Below are positions 16,111 through 25,901 of a DNA stretch of 64,000 nt, piece after piece (positions within the stretch are counted from its first letter, which is position 1; the number at the start of each line of letters is the position of its first letter). Made by a program: the position numbers and the translations under genes. Source of the DNA: Haloferax gibbonsii ATCC 33959 (lineage in GTDB: Archaea; Halobacteriota; Halobacteria; Halobacteriales; Haloferacaceae). The DNA lies in contig NZ_AOLJ01000015.1 in NCBI RefSeq assembly GCF_000336775.1, positions 140,080 to 204,079 on the forward strand, written 5' to 3'. The notes below the pieces were generated by a model that did not search any database, was not told the DNA's origin, and was given only the letters and a program-made list of their open reading frames with translations.

Positions 16111-17601
16111 TTATTCGCCGTCGTTAGACGCCACCGCGTCCACGGCGCAGCGCATGACCTCGCGGACGGGAAGTCCCGTCTCGGTCGCCACGGCGAGCGC
16201 GTCGTCGTACTCTGCGCTTCGGTCGTAGACGACGCCGTCGGCGTCGCTTCCGACCTTGACGCTCACCTCGTACTCGTCGCCGTCGACAGCGAGCGTCGCC
16301 GTCTCGAACTCGCGGCGGGCGGTCCAGCGGTGCCCCGCCCCGTGTTCGCGGATTCCGAGCGTGCCGGTCTCGACCGCGAGGCGATAGGCGACGCGCTCGG
16401 CGTCCTCGGGCTTGACGACGACCTTGACGAGGTGGCCGGGGCGGGACTTCTTCATCGTCGTCGGAATGATGGTCACGTCGCGCGCGCCGGCGTCCTTCAG
16501 GGTCTCCTGTAGCCCGCCGAGGACTTCGGGCGTCGCGTCGTCGAGGTTCGTCTCGAGGACGGAAATCTCGTCGCGGACGAGCCGGGAGCCGCCGTCGCCG
16601 ACGACCGCGCGGAGGACGTTCGGCCGGTCCGGGAAGTCCCAGCCGCCGGCCCCGTAGCCGGACGACTCGACCGACATCGACGGGAGCGTCTCGACGCCCT
16701 CGGCGAGGTGCGCGAGGATGGCCGCGCCCGTGGGGGTGAGCAGTTCGGCCTCGACGGGGCCGCCGCGGACCGACCAGTCGGCCGCCGCGGTGATGTTGAG
16801 CACGGCGGGCGCGGGGACCGGGTAGGACCCGTGGCTCATCTCGGCCTCGCCGCCGCCGACGGCGACCGGGCCGGTGACGACGCGGTCGACGCCGAGGTCG
16901 TCGAGGAGGAGACAGACCCCGACCACGTCGGCGATGGCGTCGTCCGCGCCGACCTCGTGGAAGTGGGTCTCGTCGAGGTCCGTGCCGTGGACCTCGGCTT
17001 CTGCCTCGCCGAGCACGCGGAAGATGGCCGTCGCGTCCTCGACCACGCCCGCCGGGAGGCCCATCGACTCGACGAGTTCGACGACCTCGGGGTAGGTCCG
17101 GTGCGGGCCGTGACCTTCGGCGTGGGTGTGGCCGTCGTGAGAGTGCGAGTGACCGTGGTCGTGCGAATGCTCGTGGTCGTCGTGGGAGTGCGAGTGACCG
17201 TGGTCGTGCGAGTGCTCGTGGCCGTCGTCGTGGTGGTGAGTGTGCTCCTCGTCGTGAGCGTGGTCGTGGTGGCGGTACTGATGTTGGTGGCTGTGCTCGT
17301 CTTCGCCGTCGCCGTCGGCGTCGTTGTCGGAGTCGCCCCCGTCGTCGCCGTCGGCGCGCAGGCGTCGGTGGTCGTCGCCGTGGCCCTCGCCGCGGGGGTC
17401 GCCGCCGTCGGTCTCCGCGAGGAGCACGTCCACCTTGGTCGCGAGGATGCCGTTTTTGTCGACCTCGTGGACGCGGTAGGTCACGTCGAGGGCGTCTTCG
17501 ACGGGCGAGAGGACGGACGGGTCGGCACCGGCGGCGACGAGCGCGCCGAGGAGCATGTCGCCGCTGGCACCCATCCGGCCGTCGAACGCGAGGAGTCGCA
17601 T
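16111..17601 (-). CDS. larC: LarC-type nickel insertion protein (P2TMN nickel chelatase)
   Basis: 496 residues starting [16 protein letters not shown], the conserved LarC N-terminus; a second ATG 13 codons upstream is possible but a GTTTTTAC box 23-30 nt before the chosen ATG argues against it. LarC inserts nickel into the pyridinium-bis-thiocarboxylate mononucleotide cofactor used by lactate racemase and related enzymes. A very His/Asp-rich insertion (about residues 115-170, with [11 protein letters not shown] repeats) is a likely nickel-storage segment. The C-terminal half (about 250-490) has the LarC motifs [19 protein letters not shown] and [12 protein letters not shown]. It is one continuous frame, unlike the frameshift-programmed lactobacillus gene. 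No larA, larB or larE lies in the window. Confidence 0.85.
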   Translation of the reverse strand: MRLLAFDGRMGASGDMLLGALVAAGADPSVLSPVEDALDVTYRVHEVDKNGILATKVDVLLAETDGGDPRGEGHGDDHRRLRADGDDGGDSDNDADGDGEDEHSHQHQYRHHDHAHDEEHTHHHDDGHEHSHDHGHSHSHDDHEHSHDHGHSHSHDGHTHAEGHGPHRTYPEVVELVESMGLPAGVVEDATAIFRVLGEAEAEVHGTDLDETHFHEVGADDAIADVVGVCLLLDDLGVDRVVTGPVAVGGGEAEMSHGSYPVPAPAVLNITAAADWSVRGGPVEAELLTPTGAAILAHLAEGVETLPSMSVESSGYGAGGWDFPDRPNVLRAVVGDGGSRLVRDEISVLETNLDDATPEVLGGLQETLKDAGARDVTIIPTTMKKSRPGHLVKVVVKPEDAERVAYRLAVETGTLGIREHGAGHRWTARREFETATLAVDGDEYEVSVKVGSDADGVVYDRSAEYDDALAVATETGLPVREVMRCAVDAVASNDGE

Positions 17602-17794
17602 GCGTGAACCGTCGTGTTCGAGAGTAAAAACGCCAGCCATCGACGCGCCGAGGCCTGTCCAGTCGGTAGGGATTAGTAGCCGCCCGCCCTACGGTGTGCT
17701 AGGCTGTAACCACGGGAGGACGGTGCCTCGGGCCGACCGGGGAAGGACTTATCCGATGGCCTCTCACAGGTATCAGCATCCCCGCGAGGTAATC

Positions 17795-20026
17795 ATGAAC
17801 GAAGTCCAACTCGAAGTGGCGAAAGCGTACCCGAACGACTCGGGGCGCGGTATCGCCCGTCTTGATCCGGACACCTTGCTCCATCTCAAGCTCTCGCCGG
17901 GAGACATCATCGAGATAGAGGGAGGAAAAACGACCGCCGCGAAGGTGTGGCGGGCAGACCGGCAGGACTGGAACACGGATACGGTCCGCATCGACGGGTT
18001 CACTCGGCAGAACGCCGACGTGGGCATCGGAGAGCGGGTCACCATCCGCAAGGCAGAGGCAACGAAGGCCGACAAACTCGTGTTGGCGCCGCCCGAAGAG
18101 GCGAGCGTCCAGTTCGGGTCCGACGCGGCCGGCATGGTCAAACGGCAGATTCTCAAGCGGCCCGTGGTCGAACGCGACATCGTCCCGGTGATGTCGAGTA
18201 CGAACCACCCGTTCATGCGGTCGCCCGGACAGGCGATTCCGCTCATCGCCGTCGAGACGAAGCCCGACGGCGTCGTCCTCGTCACCGAGGACACCGACGT
18301 CGAACTCCGCGAGGAGCCCATCTCGGGCTTCGAGAAGGCCGGCGGCGGCATCACCTACGAAGACATCGGCGGGCTGACCAACGAGATTCAGCGCGTCCGC
18401 GAGATGGTCGAACTGCCGATGAAGCACCCCCAGATATTCAAGAAGCTGGGCATCGAGCCCCCGCAGGGGGTGTTGCTCCACGGCCCGCCGGGCACCGGGA
18501 AGACGCTTCTCGCCCGCGCGGTCGCCAACGAGACTTCGGCGAGTTTCTTCTCTATCGCAGGGCCGGAGATCATCTCGAAGTACTACGGCGAGTCAGAACA
18601 GCAGCTCCGCGAGATATTCGAGGACGCCAAAGAGGAGTCGCCGAGCATCATCTTCATCGACGAGCTCGACTCCATCGCGCCCAAGCGCGAGGACGTGACC
18701 GGCGAGGTCGAACGCCGGGTCGTCGCCCAGCTGCTGACGATGATGGACGGGCTCGAAGCCCGCGGACAGGTCATCGTCATCGCGGCGACGAACCGCGTCG
18801 ACTCGGTCGACCCCGCGCTCCGCCGCCCCGGTCGCTTCGACCGCGAAATCGAAATCGGCGTGCCGGACGAGGAGGGCCGCAAGGAAATCCTCCAGATTCA
18901 CACCCGCGGCATGCCGCTTTCGGACGACGTCGACCTCGACGACCTCGCCGACGACACCCACGGCTTCGTCGGTGCCGACATCGAGGCGCTGACGAAGGAA
19001 GCCGCGATGAAGGCGCTTCGGCGCTACCTCCCCGAAATCGACCTCGACAGGGAGGACATCCCGCCGAGCCTCATCGACCGCATGGTCGTCAAGAACGACG
19101 ACTTCGGCGGCGCGCTCGGCGAGGTCGAGCCCTCGGCGATGCGCGAGGTGCTCGTCGAGATTCCGAAGGTGACGTGGGAGGACGTCGGCGGTCTCGAAGG
19201 GCCCAAACAGAAGGTCCAAGAGAGCGTCGAGTGGCCGCTGACGACGCCCGAGAAGTTCGAGCGGATGGGCATCGAGGCCCCGAAGGGCGTGCTCCTCTAC
19301 GGGCCGCCCGGCACGGGGAAGACCCTGATAGCGAAGGCCGTCGCCAACGAGACGAACGCGAACTTCATCTCGGTGCGCGGTCCGCAGCTGCTCTCGAAGT
19401 GGGTCGGCGAGTCGGAGAAGGCGATTCGGCAGACGTTCCGCAAGGCGCGGCAGGTCTCGCCGACCATCATCTTCTTCGACGAGCTGGACGCGCTCGCCCC
19501 CGCCCGCGGCAACGACATGGGCAACAACGTCTCCGAGCGCGTCGTCAACCAGCTCCTGACGGAGTTAGACGGCCTCGAAGACGCGGGTAACGTCATGGTC
19601 ATCGCGGCGACGAACCGCCCGGACATGATCGACCCCGCGCTCATCCGCTCGGGTCGGTTCGACCGCCTCGTGCTCATCGGCCAGCCCGCAGAGGAGGGCC
19701 GCGAGCAGATTCTCGACATCCACACGCAGCGGAGCCCGCTCGCGCCCGACGTGAGCCTCCGCGAAATCGCGGAGATAACCGACGGCTACGTCGGCTCCGA
19801 CCTCGAATCCATCTGCCGCGAGGCGGCCATCGAGGCGCTCCGCGAGGACTCCGACGCCGAGGAAATCGAGATGCGCCACTTCCGGAAGGCGATGGAGTCG
19901 GTCCGGCCGACCATCACCGAGGAACTGATGCGCTACTACGAGGACATCCAAGACCAGTTCAAGGGCGGTTCCCGCGAGGGCCTGTCGCCCGACACCCGCG
20001 ACGGCGGCCGTATCGGCTTCCAGTAA
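17795..20026 (+). CDS. cdc48: CDC48/p97 (VAT-type) AAA+ unfoldase
   Basis: 743 residues. The N-terminal double-psi barrel and clamp (about 1-185) is followed by two AAA modules. D1 has Walker A G-P-P-G-T-G-K-T near 229-236 and Walker [13 protein letters not shown] near 287. D2 has the same Walker A near 503-510 and [13 protein letters not shown] near 562. Second-region-of-homology arginines occur in [18 protein letters not shown] and [18 protein letters not shown]. The enzyme unfolds proteins, probably for the proteasome and quality control. The ATG at 17795 is preceded by GAGGT (17786-17790), a good Shine-Dalgarno sequence, and by CTTATCC at about 17750. The longer frame to 17555 is antisense to larC and rejected. 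Confidence 0.95.
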   Translation: MNEVQLEVAKAYPNDSGRGIARLDPDTLLHLKLSPGDIIEIEGGKTTAAKVWRADRQDWNTDTVRIDGFTRQNADVGIGERVTIRKAEATKADKLVLAPPEEASVQFGSDAAGMVKRQILKRPVVERDIVPVMSSTNHPFMRSPGQAIPLIAVETKPDGVVLVTEDTDVELREEPISGFEKAGGGITYEDIGGLTNEIQRVREMVELPMKHPQIFKKLGIEPPQGVLLHGPPGTGKTLLARAVANETSASFFSIAGPEIISKYYGESEQQLREIFEDAKEESPSIIFIDELDSIAPKREDVTGEVERRVVAQLLTMMDGLEARGQVIVIAATNRVDSVDPALRRPGRFDREIEIGVPDEEGRKEILQIHTRGMPLSDDVDLDDLADDTHGFVGADIEALTKEAAMKALRRYLPEIDLDREDIPPSLIDRMVVKNDDFGGALGEVEPSAMREVLVEIPKVTWEDVGGLEGPKQKVQESVEWPLTTPEKFERMGIEAPKGVLLYGPPGTGKTLIAKAVANETNANFISVRGPQLLSKWVGESEKAIRQTFRKARQVSPTIIFFDELDALAPARGNDMGNNVSERVVNQLLTELDGLEDAGNVMVIAATNRPDMIDPALIRSGRFDRLVLIGQPAEEGREQILDIHTQRSPLAPDVSLREIAEITDGYVGSDLESICREAAIEALREDSDAEEIEMRHFRKAMESVRPTITEELMRYYEDIQDQFKGGSREGLSPDTRDGGRIGFQ

Positions 20027-20041
20027 GCCGGACGGTCGGCG

Positions 20042-20086
20042 GTCGCTTGTCTGGTTTTTCTTCTTATCTCCCGAAAAAGAAGCGAC
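20042..20086. terminator. bidirectional terminator between cdc48 and phoU
   Basis: In this convergent gap GTCGCTT (20042-20048) pairs with AAGCGAC (20080-20086), and inside it TTTTTC (20055-20060) pairs with GAAAAA (20073-20078). Read from either strand the structure contains an oligo-T run, so it can stop both transcripts. Confidence 0.6.
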
Positions 20087-20107
20087 GCGTCGGTGTGTGG
20101 CGCGCGC

Positions 20108-20788
20108 TCAGAACAGCAGCGAGTCGTCGTTGTCTATCATGTAGAGCGTCCGCGCCGCCACGTTGACGGCGTGGTCGCCGATGCGTTCGAGGTCGCGCAC
20201 CGTAAGCAGGAGGCGGCGCACGTCGACGAGGGCGGTCTCGGGTTCGAGGTCGCCGTCGCCCTCGAAGTCGTCGCCGCTCATGAGGTCGCGGACGATGCTC
20301 TGCGACGCGTTGTCACACATCGTGTCGAGGCTGTCGTCGCGCTCCGCCACGGACCGACAGAGGTCGGTGTCTTCGGTCTCGTAGGCGTCCATCGCCTGGT
20401 CGACCATGTCGAGCGCGGCGTCGCCGATGCGGCGGATGTCGACTTCCGTGTACACGTCGTTTTCGGCGTCGATGGCGTACTGCGCGAGGTTGGTCGCGAG
20501 GTCGCCGATGCGTTCGAGGTCGGTGATGATCTTGAACGACGCCGCGATGAATCGCAGGTCGCCCGCGACGGGCTGTTGGAGCGCGAGCAGGTCGATGCAG
20601 TCCTGCTCCAAGTCGAGGTAGATGCGGTTGATCTCGTGGTCGCCCTCGATGACCTCCTGGGCCTTCCGCTCGTCTTTGTCTTCGAGCGCGTCGAGGGCGT
20701 ACCGAACTCGCTCCGAGACGAGTTCGCTGAGATACAACACGTCCTCTTCGAGCTGATTGAGGCGAGATTGGTACGTGTTTCTGGCCAT
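20108..20788 (-). CDS. phoU: phosphate transport regulator PhoU
   Basis: 226 residues, all helical, with two PhoU repeats (about 10-100 and 115-210). Each has the conserved metal-binding style motif: ITDLERIGDLATNLAQ (about 88-103) and VRDLERIGDHAVNVAA (about 195-210). The length equals classic bacterial PhoU. PhoU links the Pst transporter to phosphate signalling and limits Pi uptake. It lies 174 bp downstream of pstB in the same direction, so it may be read from the pst operon or from its own promoter (GGAATTTCAC about 25-30 nt upstream of the ATG). Confidence 0.92.
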   Translation of the reverse strand: MARNTYQSRLNQLEEDVLYLSELVSERVRYALDALEDKDERKAQEVIEGDHEINRIYLDLEQDCIDLLALQQPVAGDLRFIAASFKIITDLERIGDLATNLAQYAIDAENDVYTEVDIRRIGDAALDMVDQAMDAYETEDTDLCRSVAERDDSLDTMCDNASQSIVRDLMSGDDFEGDGDLEPETALVDVRRLLLTVRDLERIGDHAVNVAARTLYMIDNDDSLLF

Positions 20789-20962
20789 ACGTGACGTTCC
20801 GGCAGGCGAAGTGAAATTCCTTGTGATGGTTTCGGTGACTGAGCCGCCGATACGTCCCGAACGACCGTGTCCGATACGCGACGCCGAAACGCGGGCGTCC
20901 GGTCGGCGATGCGGACCGAGCGTGGCACAAAACGAGCCGCGAACCGCGCGAGCGAGAGCGGG

Positions 20963-21853
20963 TTATCCGAACTTGCCGGTGATGTAGTCTTCGACGCGCT
21001 GGCTCTCGGGGTTCTCGAAGATCTTCTGGGTGTCGTTGAACTCGACGAGTTCGCCGCCGGTGAGGAAGACGGCGGTCTTGTCGGAGATACGCGCCGCCTG
21101 TTGCATGTTGTGGGTGACGATGACGACGGTGTAGTCCTCGGCGAGTTCCTCGACGAGGTCTTCGATTTGCGAGGTCGCCACGGGGTCGAGCGCCGAGGCG
21201 GGCTCGTCCATGAGCAGCACCTCGGGGTCGGTGGCGATGGCGCGGGCGATACAGAGGCGCTGTTGTTGACCGCCAGAGAGGTCGAGACCGGACTCGTGGA
21301 GGCGGTCTTTCACCTCGTCCCAGAGGGCGGCGCGCTTGAGCGACTCCTCGACGACCTCGTCGTAGTCGGCGTCGATGCCCTGAATCTTCAGGCCGTAGAC
21401 GACGTTCTCGTAGATGCTCTTCGGGAACGGGTTCGGCTTCTGGAACACCATACCGACGCGGCGGCGGAGCGCGACGGGGTCGACGTCGTCGTCGTAGACG
21501 TTCTTGCCGCGGAGCGTGAGTCCCCCCTCGACGCGGGCGACGTCGATGAGGTCGTTCATGCGGTTGATACAGCGGAGGAACGTGGACTTCCCGCAGCCGG
21601 AGGGACCGATCATGGCGGTCACGCTGTTTTCGGGGATGTCCATCGAGATGTCGGTGAGCGCGTGGTCGTCGCCGTACCAGACGTTGATGTTATCCGAGCT
21701 GATGACGGTCTCGGCGTCCCGCCCCACCGAACTCTCCGACGCAGAGAGCCCGTCGCTCACGTCGGTTTCGACGAGCATCTCGTCGTTCGTCGGGTCCTCT
21801 GTTCCGTTCATGGCTTGCTGTTCTCCCTCGGGTGCTTTGTCTCTTTGGCTCAT
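20963..21853 (-). CDS. pstB: phosphate ABC transporter ATP-binding protein PstB
   Basis: 296 residues. Walker A is G83-P-S-G-C-G-K-S90. The ABC signature is [14 protein letters not shown] and Walker B is [12 protein letters not shown], followed by the switch His in [10 protein letters not shown] 45-residue acidic N-terminal extension before the ABC core ([13 protein letters not shown]) is longer than in bacterial PstB; internal ATGs at residues 15 and 26 make the exact start uncertain. It energises phosphate import with PstS, PstC and PstA. The gene starts 9 nt after the pstA stop. Confidence 0.95.
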   Translation of the reverse strand: MSQRDKAPEGEQQAMNGTEDPTNDEMLVETDVSDGLSASESSVGRDAETVISSDNINVWYGDDHALTDISMDIPENSVTAMIGPSGCGKSTFLRCINRMNDLIDVARVEGGLTLRGKNVYDDDVDPVALRRRVGMVFQKPNPFPKSIYENVVYGLKIQGIDADYDEVVEESLKRAALWDEVKDRLHESGLDLSGGQQQRLCIARAIATDPEVLLMDEPASALDPVATSQIEDLVEELAEDYTVVIVTHNMQQAARISDKTAVFLTGGELVEFNDTQKIFENPESQRVEDYITGKFG

Positions 21854-21862
21854 TGGTGGTGT

Positions 21863-23491
21863 TCAGTTTTCACTTTCGAACTTGTTGCGCAGGACGATGG
21901 CGATGGAGTTCATGGCGAGGAGGACCGCCAGGAGGACGACGACGCCCGCCGGGACGGCCTTCGTGTAGAAGTCCTCGCTGGCGAACAGGCTGGACCACGC
22001 GTACACCTGCAGGGGCATGGCGCTCACCTTCGAAGTGAGCTCCGTCGGCAGGCTGAAAAGCACGTTCGGCGCGCCGATCATGATGAGCGGCGCGGTCTCG
22101 CCGATAGCCCGGCCGAGCGCGAGGATGGTCCCGGTCAGGATGCCGGGGAACGCCTCCGGGAGGACGACGTTCTTCACCGTCTGCCAGCGCGTCGCGCCCA
22201 TGCCGTAGGACGCCTGCCGCATGTCGCTGGGAACCGCCCGAATCGCCTCGCGCGAGGAGATGATGACGATGGGCAGGATGAGGAGCGCGAGCGTCGCGCC
22301 GCCGATGAGGACCGTCCCCGTCGGCTGGCCGAGGTAGGTGACGAACACGCCGAGTCCGAGCAGGCCGTAGACGACCGAGGGGACGCCGGCGAGGTTCGAG
22401 ATGTTCACGTCGATGAATCGGGTGAAGGCGTTGTCCGGGGCGTACTCCTCGAGGTACACCGCCGCGCCGACGCCGAGCGGGAACGAGAGGGCGGCGACCG
22501 TCGCCATCAGCAGGATGGAGCCGCCGATGGCCGGGTAGAGGCCGGCGTTCTCCGCGGTCCCGCTGTGGGCGCTCGTGAGGAACTGCCAGTCGACCCACGA
22601 CTGCGGGCCGGCGAAGCCGAGCGCGTCGACCGCGACCGCGCCGACGAGCGACCCGCCGATGACGACCGCGGCCAACAGGAGGCCGATTCGCTCCTGTTCG
22701 CGGGTGACCGCCGCGCCGCCGGCGTAGGCCAGCGTCGGGACGAACGCGACCGACGTGACGACGGCGGCGGCGTTGGCGTCGACGCCGAGCGTCGGACCGA
22801 CGACGGCCGCGAGACCGGTCAGGACGAGCGCGGACGCGCCCGCGGCGAGGCCCGCGGTGGTGTCCTCACGGATGCGGGCGACGTACTGACCGACGACGAC
22901 CGCGGCCACGCCGCCAAGGACGAGCGTCAGAATCATCCAGTCGGCGGGGACCACGGGGAGTTGACGGACGATTTCGGGGATGCTGTGGAAGTACCCCGGC
23001 ACGCCGACGAGCGAGAGAATAAACGCGGCACCGGTCGCGGCGACGCGGAGGGTAAAGGGAATCTGCTGTTCGTACTTGGTCAGGACGACCGTGAGCGCCG
23101 CCGGAACGAGGAGGCCGACGACGTACGACAGGCCGGTCAGCGGCGGGACGATGTCGACGAAGACGATGGCGACGCCGCCACTGAACAGCAGGAACACCCC
23201 GAGCATCCCGATGACCATCCCTCCGAGCTTGAGCGCCGGGACGTTCCGGCGGGCGAGATAGCCGCCGACGACCGCCGTGGGGACGACGAGCGTCAGGAAG
23301 AAGGTGAGATGCCAGCCGAGGTCGGCGGTGAGCGGGCGAATCGCGTCGTTGGCGACGTAGACGAGGAGGACGGCGAGCGTGACGATGCCGAACATCGTCG
23401 CGCCCAAAAGCAGGTACCGGAAGACGGTTCCGGCGGTCCGACTGACCTGTCCGAACCCGTCTGCGTAACTCGATTCGGTGTCGGTCGACAT
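21863..23491 (-). CDS. pstA: phosphate ABC transporter permease PstA, N-terminally extended
   Basis: 542 residues. The C-terminal 270 or so residues are a standard PstA permease, with the EAA-type loop (SREAIRAVPSDMRQASYGMGATRWQT). They are preceded by about 260 residues carrying six or more extra hydrophobic segments. Bacterial PstA is about 280-300 residues, so this is a haloarchaeal-style fusion or expansion of unknown role. It starts one nucleotide after the pstC stop codon, indicating tight coupling. It partners PstC to form the membrane channel. Confidence 0.93.
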   Translation of the reverse strand: MSTDTESSYADGFGQVSRTAGTVFRYLLLGATMFGIVTLAVLLVYVANDAIRPLTADLGWHLTFFLTLVVPTAVVGGYLARRNVPALKLGGMVIGMLGVFLLFSGGVAIVFVDIVPPLTGLSYVVGLLVPAALTVVLTKYEQQIPFTLRVAATGAAFILSLVGVPGYFHSIPEIVRQLPVVPADWMILTLVLGGVAAVVVGQYVARIREDTTAGLAAGASALVLTGLAAVVGPTLGVDANAAAVVTSVAFVPTLAYAGGAAVTREQERIGLLLAAVVIGGSLVGAVAVDALGFAGPQSWVDWQFLTSAHSGTAENAGLYPAIGGSILLMATVAALSFPLGVGAAVYLEEYAPDNAFTRFIDVNISNLAGVPSVVYGLLGLGVFVTYLGQPTGTVLIGGATLALLILPIVIISSREAIRAVPSDMRQASYGMGATRWQTVKNVVLPEAFPGILTGTILALGRAIGETAPLIMIGAPNVLFSLPTELTSKVSAMPLQVYAWSSLFASEDFYTKAVPAGVVVLLAVLLAMNSIAIVLRNKFESEN

Positions 23492-23492
23492 C

Positions 23493-24452
23493 TCAGTACG
23501 CCTCCCGGTAGCGTCGCGAGACGTAGTCGCTGATGACGTTCATGATGAGTGTGATGACGAAGAGCACGAGGCCGATGGCGAACAGGCTGCGGTAGGCCAG
23601 GCCACCGCCGGTGATGTCACCGGTGAGAAGCTGGACCATCGCGGCGGTCATGGGCAGCGCGCCTTCGAGGTACGACGCGGGGTTGAGCGGGTTGAGGAAC
23701 TTCGCCTGCGCGCCCGCGGCGACGGTGACGGCCATCGTCTCGCCGATGGCGCGCGAGAGCGCGAGGATGAACGAAGAGAAGATACCGGAGAGCGCGGCGG
23801 GGACGACGATGCCGGTCGAGACGTCGAACTTCGTCGCGCCCATGCCGTAGCCCGCCTGTCGGAGTTCGTCGGGGACGGCGGACATCGCGTCCTCGCTGAT
23901 GGAGGCGACCATCGGGATGATCATGATGCCGACGACGATGCTCGCAGAGAGCATGTTGAACGTCCCGATGCCGGGGAAGACGACTTCCAGCGCCGGCGTG
24001 ATGTAGATAAGCGCGAAGAAGCCGTAGACGACGGTCGGGACGCCGGCGAGGATCTCCAGCGCGGGTTTGAGAATCGAGCGCGCCTGTGCGCTCGCGTACT
24101 CGCTGAGGTAGATGGCGGTGGCGACGCCGAGCGGGAGCGCGATGACGGCCGACCCGATGGTGACCATCAGGGTCGCCGACACGAGCGCCAGCACGCCGAA
24201 CTCTTGGCTGTGTATCTGCCAGGTGGTTCCGGTGAGGAAGTCGACGATAGACGCCGTCTCTCCCGCTACTCCCATCAGCGGGGCTGTCAGCGTGAAGAAC
24301 TTGGACGCCTCCGTGATGAGGAGCCCGACGATACTGAGGGTCGTCACGACGGACAACGCCGCGCACAGGAAGAAGAACGACCGCGTCAGTAGCTCACGCG
24401 GAGAATTCTCCGTGTTCCGCGTGAGGTCGGTTTCGAGGTCATCTGTGCTCAT
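23493..24452 (-). CDS. pstC: phosphate ABC transporter permease PstC
   Basis: 319 residues with six membrane segments. The BPD_transp_1 EAA loop reads SAVPDELRQAGYGMGATKFDV (near residue 200) and contacts PstB. The N-terminus is acidic and cytoplasmic; the first helix starts near residue 22. The start lies 63 bp after pstS, the second gene of the pst operon. Length and topology are ordinary for PstC. Confidence 0.94.
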   Translation of the reverse strand: MSTDDLETDLTRNTENSPRELLTRSFFFLCAALSVVTTLSIVGLLITEASKFFTLTAPLMGVAGETASIVDFLTGTTWQIHSQEFGVLALVSATLMVTIGSAVIALPLGVATAIYLSEYASAQARSILKPALEILAGVPTVVYGFFALIYITPALEVVFPGIGTFNMLSASIVVGIMIIPMVASISEDAMSAVPDELRQAGYGMGATKFDVSTGIVVPAALSGIFSSFILALSRAIGETMAVTVAAGAQAKFLNPLNPASYLEGALPMTAAMVQLLTGDITGGGLAYRSLFAIGLVLFVITLIMNVISDYVSRRYREAY

Positions 24453-24515
24453 TGGTTGGATTGAATCGTGGTATATGAAAAAGCGCTTCGTTAGCTGATT
24501 CTGTCGGGGAAGCGG

Positions 24516-25556
24516 CTAGTTGGCTTCCTCGATGGCCGCGTTGAGCGTGTCGAGCATCTCCTGTTGCTCGTCGTCGCCGAGCGGGACGTAGCCGACCTCG
24601 TCGGCGACGATTTCGCGGCTGGTGGAGTTCTCCATCCAGTAGCGGGCGAACTCCGCGACGTGTTCCTCCGCGAGCGACTCGCGGGCGGGGTAGGTGAACA
24701 GCGGGCGGGAAAGCGGGTTGTACTCGCCGGACAGCGCCGTGTCGAGCGACGGCTCGACGAACTCGCCGGCGTCGTTCTCGATGGGGACGGCCTGCACGGC
24801 GTCGGTGCTCTCGCTGTAGTACGCGAAGCCCATGTAGCCGATGGCGTACTCGGAGCCCTGGACGCCCTGGATGATGGTGCGGTCCTGTTCGGTTGCCGAG
24901 TAGTCCTGGCGGTGCCCCGGCCCTTCCTCGCCGATGATGGCCTCGATGAAGTAGTCGTACGTGCCGGAGGCGTCGGTGGGGCCGTAGATCTGAATCTCCT
25001 CGTCGGGCCACTCGGAGTTGACGTCCGACCACGTCGTCGGAGTCGACTCGGCCGAGAAGATGGTCTGGAGTTGCTCGACGGTGAGGCCCTCGCCGATGAA
25101 GTCGTTGTCGTTGTTGACGATGACCGTCAGCGCGTCGGTGGCGACTTTGAGTTCGACGGGGGTCACGTCGTTGTCCTCACACTGCGTCTCTTCTTCGCCC
25201 TTGATGGGGCGCGAGGCGTTGTTGAAGTCGGTCTGACCCGTACAGAAGTAGTTCGCGAAGCCGCCACCGGAGCCGGTGGACTGGAGGTTGATATTGACCT
25301 CGGAGTGCTCGGTCTGGAAGCGCTCGCCCATCGCGGTCGCGAGCGGGAACACCGTCGAGGAGCCGGCGATGTCGATGGTTCCCGAGAGCTCGTTGCTCCC
25401 GTCGCCTGACGAGTCCCCACCCTCGGAGTCGCCGCCGGAGCCGCCCTCACCGTCGGTGTTGTTCTCCGTACACCCGGCGAGTCCAGCGAGACCGGCCGCG
25501 CCCGAGGCAATCAGGAACTTACGCCGCGAAAGACCACTGTCCGAGTTACGCGTCAT
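24516..25556 (-). CDS. pstS: phosphate-binding lipoprotein PstS
   Basis: 346 residues. The N-terminus has a twin-arginine signal (S-R-R-K-F-L) and the lipobox L-A-G-C with the lipidated Cys at residue 29, so it is a Tat-exported, lipid-anchored receptor, the usual haloarchaeal arrangement. A Ser/Gly/Asp-rich linker (about 30-55) precedes the PBP-like domain. Pi-binding-type motifs are visible in IAGSSTVFPLA (about 62-72), STGSGGGFANY and GPTDASGTYDYF. It captures phosphate outside the membrane and passes it to PstCA. It is the first gene of the pst operon; its promoter lies in the divergent region shared with the AbrB-PhoU gene. Confidence 0.95.
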   Translation of the reverse strand: MTRNSDSGLSRRKFLIASGAAGLAGLAGCTENNTDGEGGSGGDSEGGDSSGDGSNELSGTIDIAGSSTVFPLATAMGERFQTEHSEVNINLQSTGSGGGFANYFCTGQTDFNNASRPIKGEEETQCEDNDVTPVELKVATDALTVIVNNDNDFIGEGLTVEQLQTIFSAESTPTTWSDVNSEWPDEEIQIYGPTDASGTYDYFIEAIIGEEGPGHRQDYSATEQDRTIIQGVQGSEYAIGYMGFAYYSESTDAVQAVPIENDAGEFVEPSLDTALSGEYNPLSRPLFTYPARESLAEEHVAEFARYWMENSTSREIVADEVGYVPLGDDEQQEMLDTLNAAIEEAN

Positions 25557-25602
25557 CGATTTTGACGAGCCGATTTTGGCGTAAATACCCTGCTATGACA
25601 AC

Positions 25603-25614
25603 TATATAGAGATA
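25603..25614 (+). promoter_or_regulatory. TATATAGAGATA copy 1 (pstS side)
   Basis: First exact copy of the 12-nt direct repeat. It overlaps the likely pstS TATA element read on the opposite strand, so binding here could block or assist TBP. Confidence 0.45.
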
Positions 25615-25853
25615 TGTTCCGGTATATCCACAACGGTTGATAACGTGTGACAAGAACGGGGCGAAATCGGCGAAAGCAGCCGATTGTTCCATTCGCGACC
25701 GTCTCGTGCGCGAACTTTCGCCGACGTGTCAGAAAACGCGGGGGCACGGGCCGACAGGCGCGGCGCAAAACAACTACTGAGTGGGCAGTGTTTCGAGCCC
25801 GAATCGGCACGAATCACGTTCGGTAGCGCTCATCACATAAAATACGACTTCGA

Positions 25854-25865
25854 TATATAGAGATA
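25854..25865 (+). promoter_or_regulatory. TATATAGAGATA copy 2 (AbrB-PhoU side)
   Basis: Second exact copy, ending 36 nt before the ATG of the AbrB-PhoU gene and just upstream of its TTTATTGTG box, the position expected for an activator site or BRE-proximal operator. Confidence 0.45.
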
Positions 25866-25901
25866 GACAGTTTTATTGTGTATTGAGAACCACCCACGGA
25901 C

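Larger units (their letters stand above)
25557..25901. promoter_or_regulatory. divergent pst / AbrB-PhoU control region
   Basis: 345 bp with no gene, clearly AT-richer than its surroundings. On the minus strand a CTCTATATAGTT TATA box (about 25602-25612) lies upstream of pstS and predicts a leader of about 20 nt. On the plus strand TTTATTGTG (25872-25880) lies about 25-30 nt before the ATG at 25902, suggesting a leaderless transcript. The 12-mer TATATAGAGATA occurs exactly twice in the same orientation, at 25603-25614 and 25854-25865, each next to one of the two promoters. These are good candidates for a phosphate-responsive operator. Confidence 0.6.

Noticed and set aside
17065..17290. CRISPR-like periodic sequence
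   Set aside because: The periodic GTGxTCGTG pattern is the coding of a His-rich stretch in LarC; there are no equal spacers.
20867..23533. Long plus-strand frame across pstB and pstA
   Set aside because: Shadow of two well-identified transporter genes; no recognisable domain.
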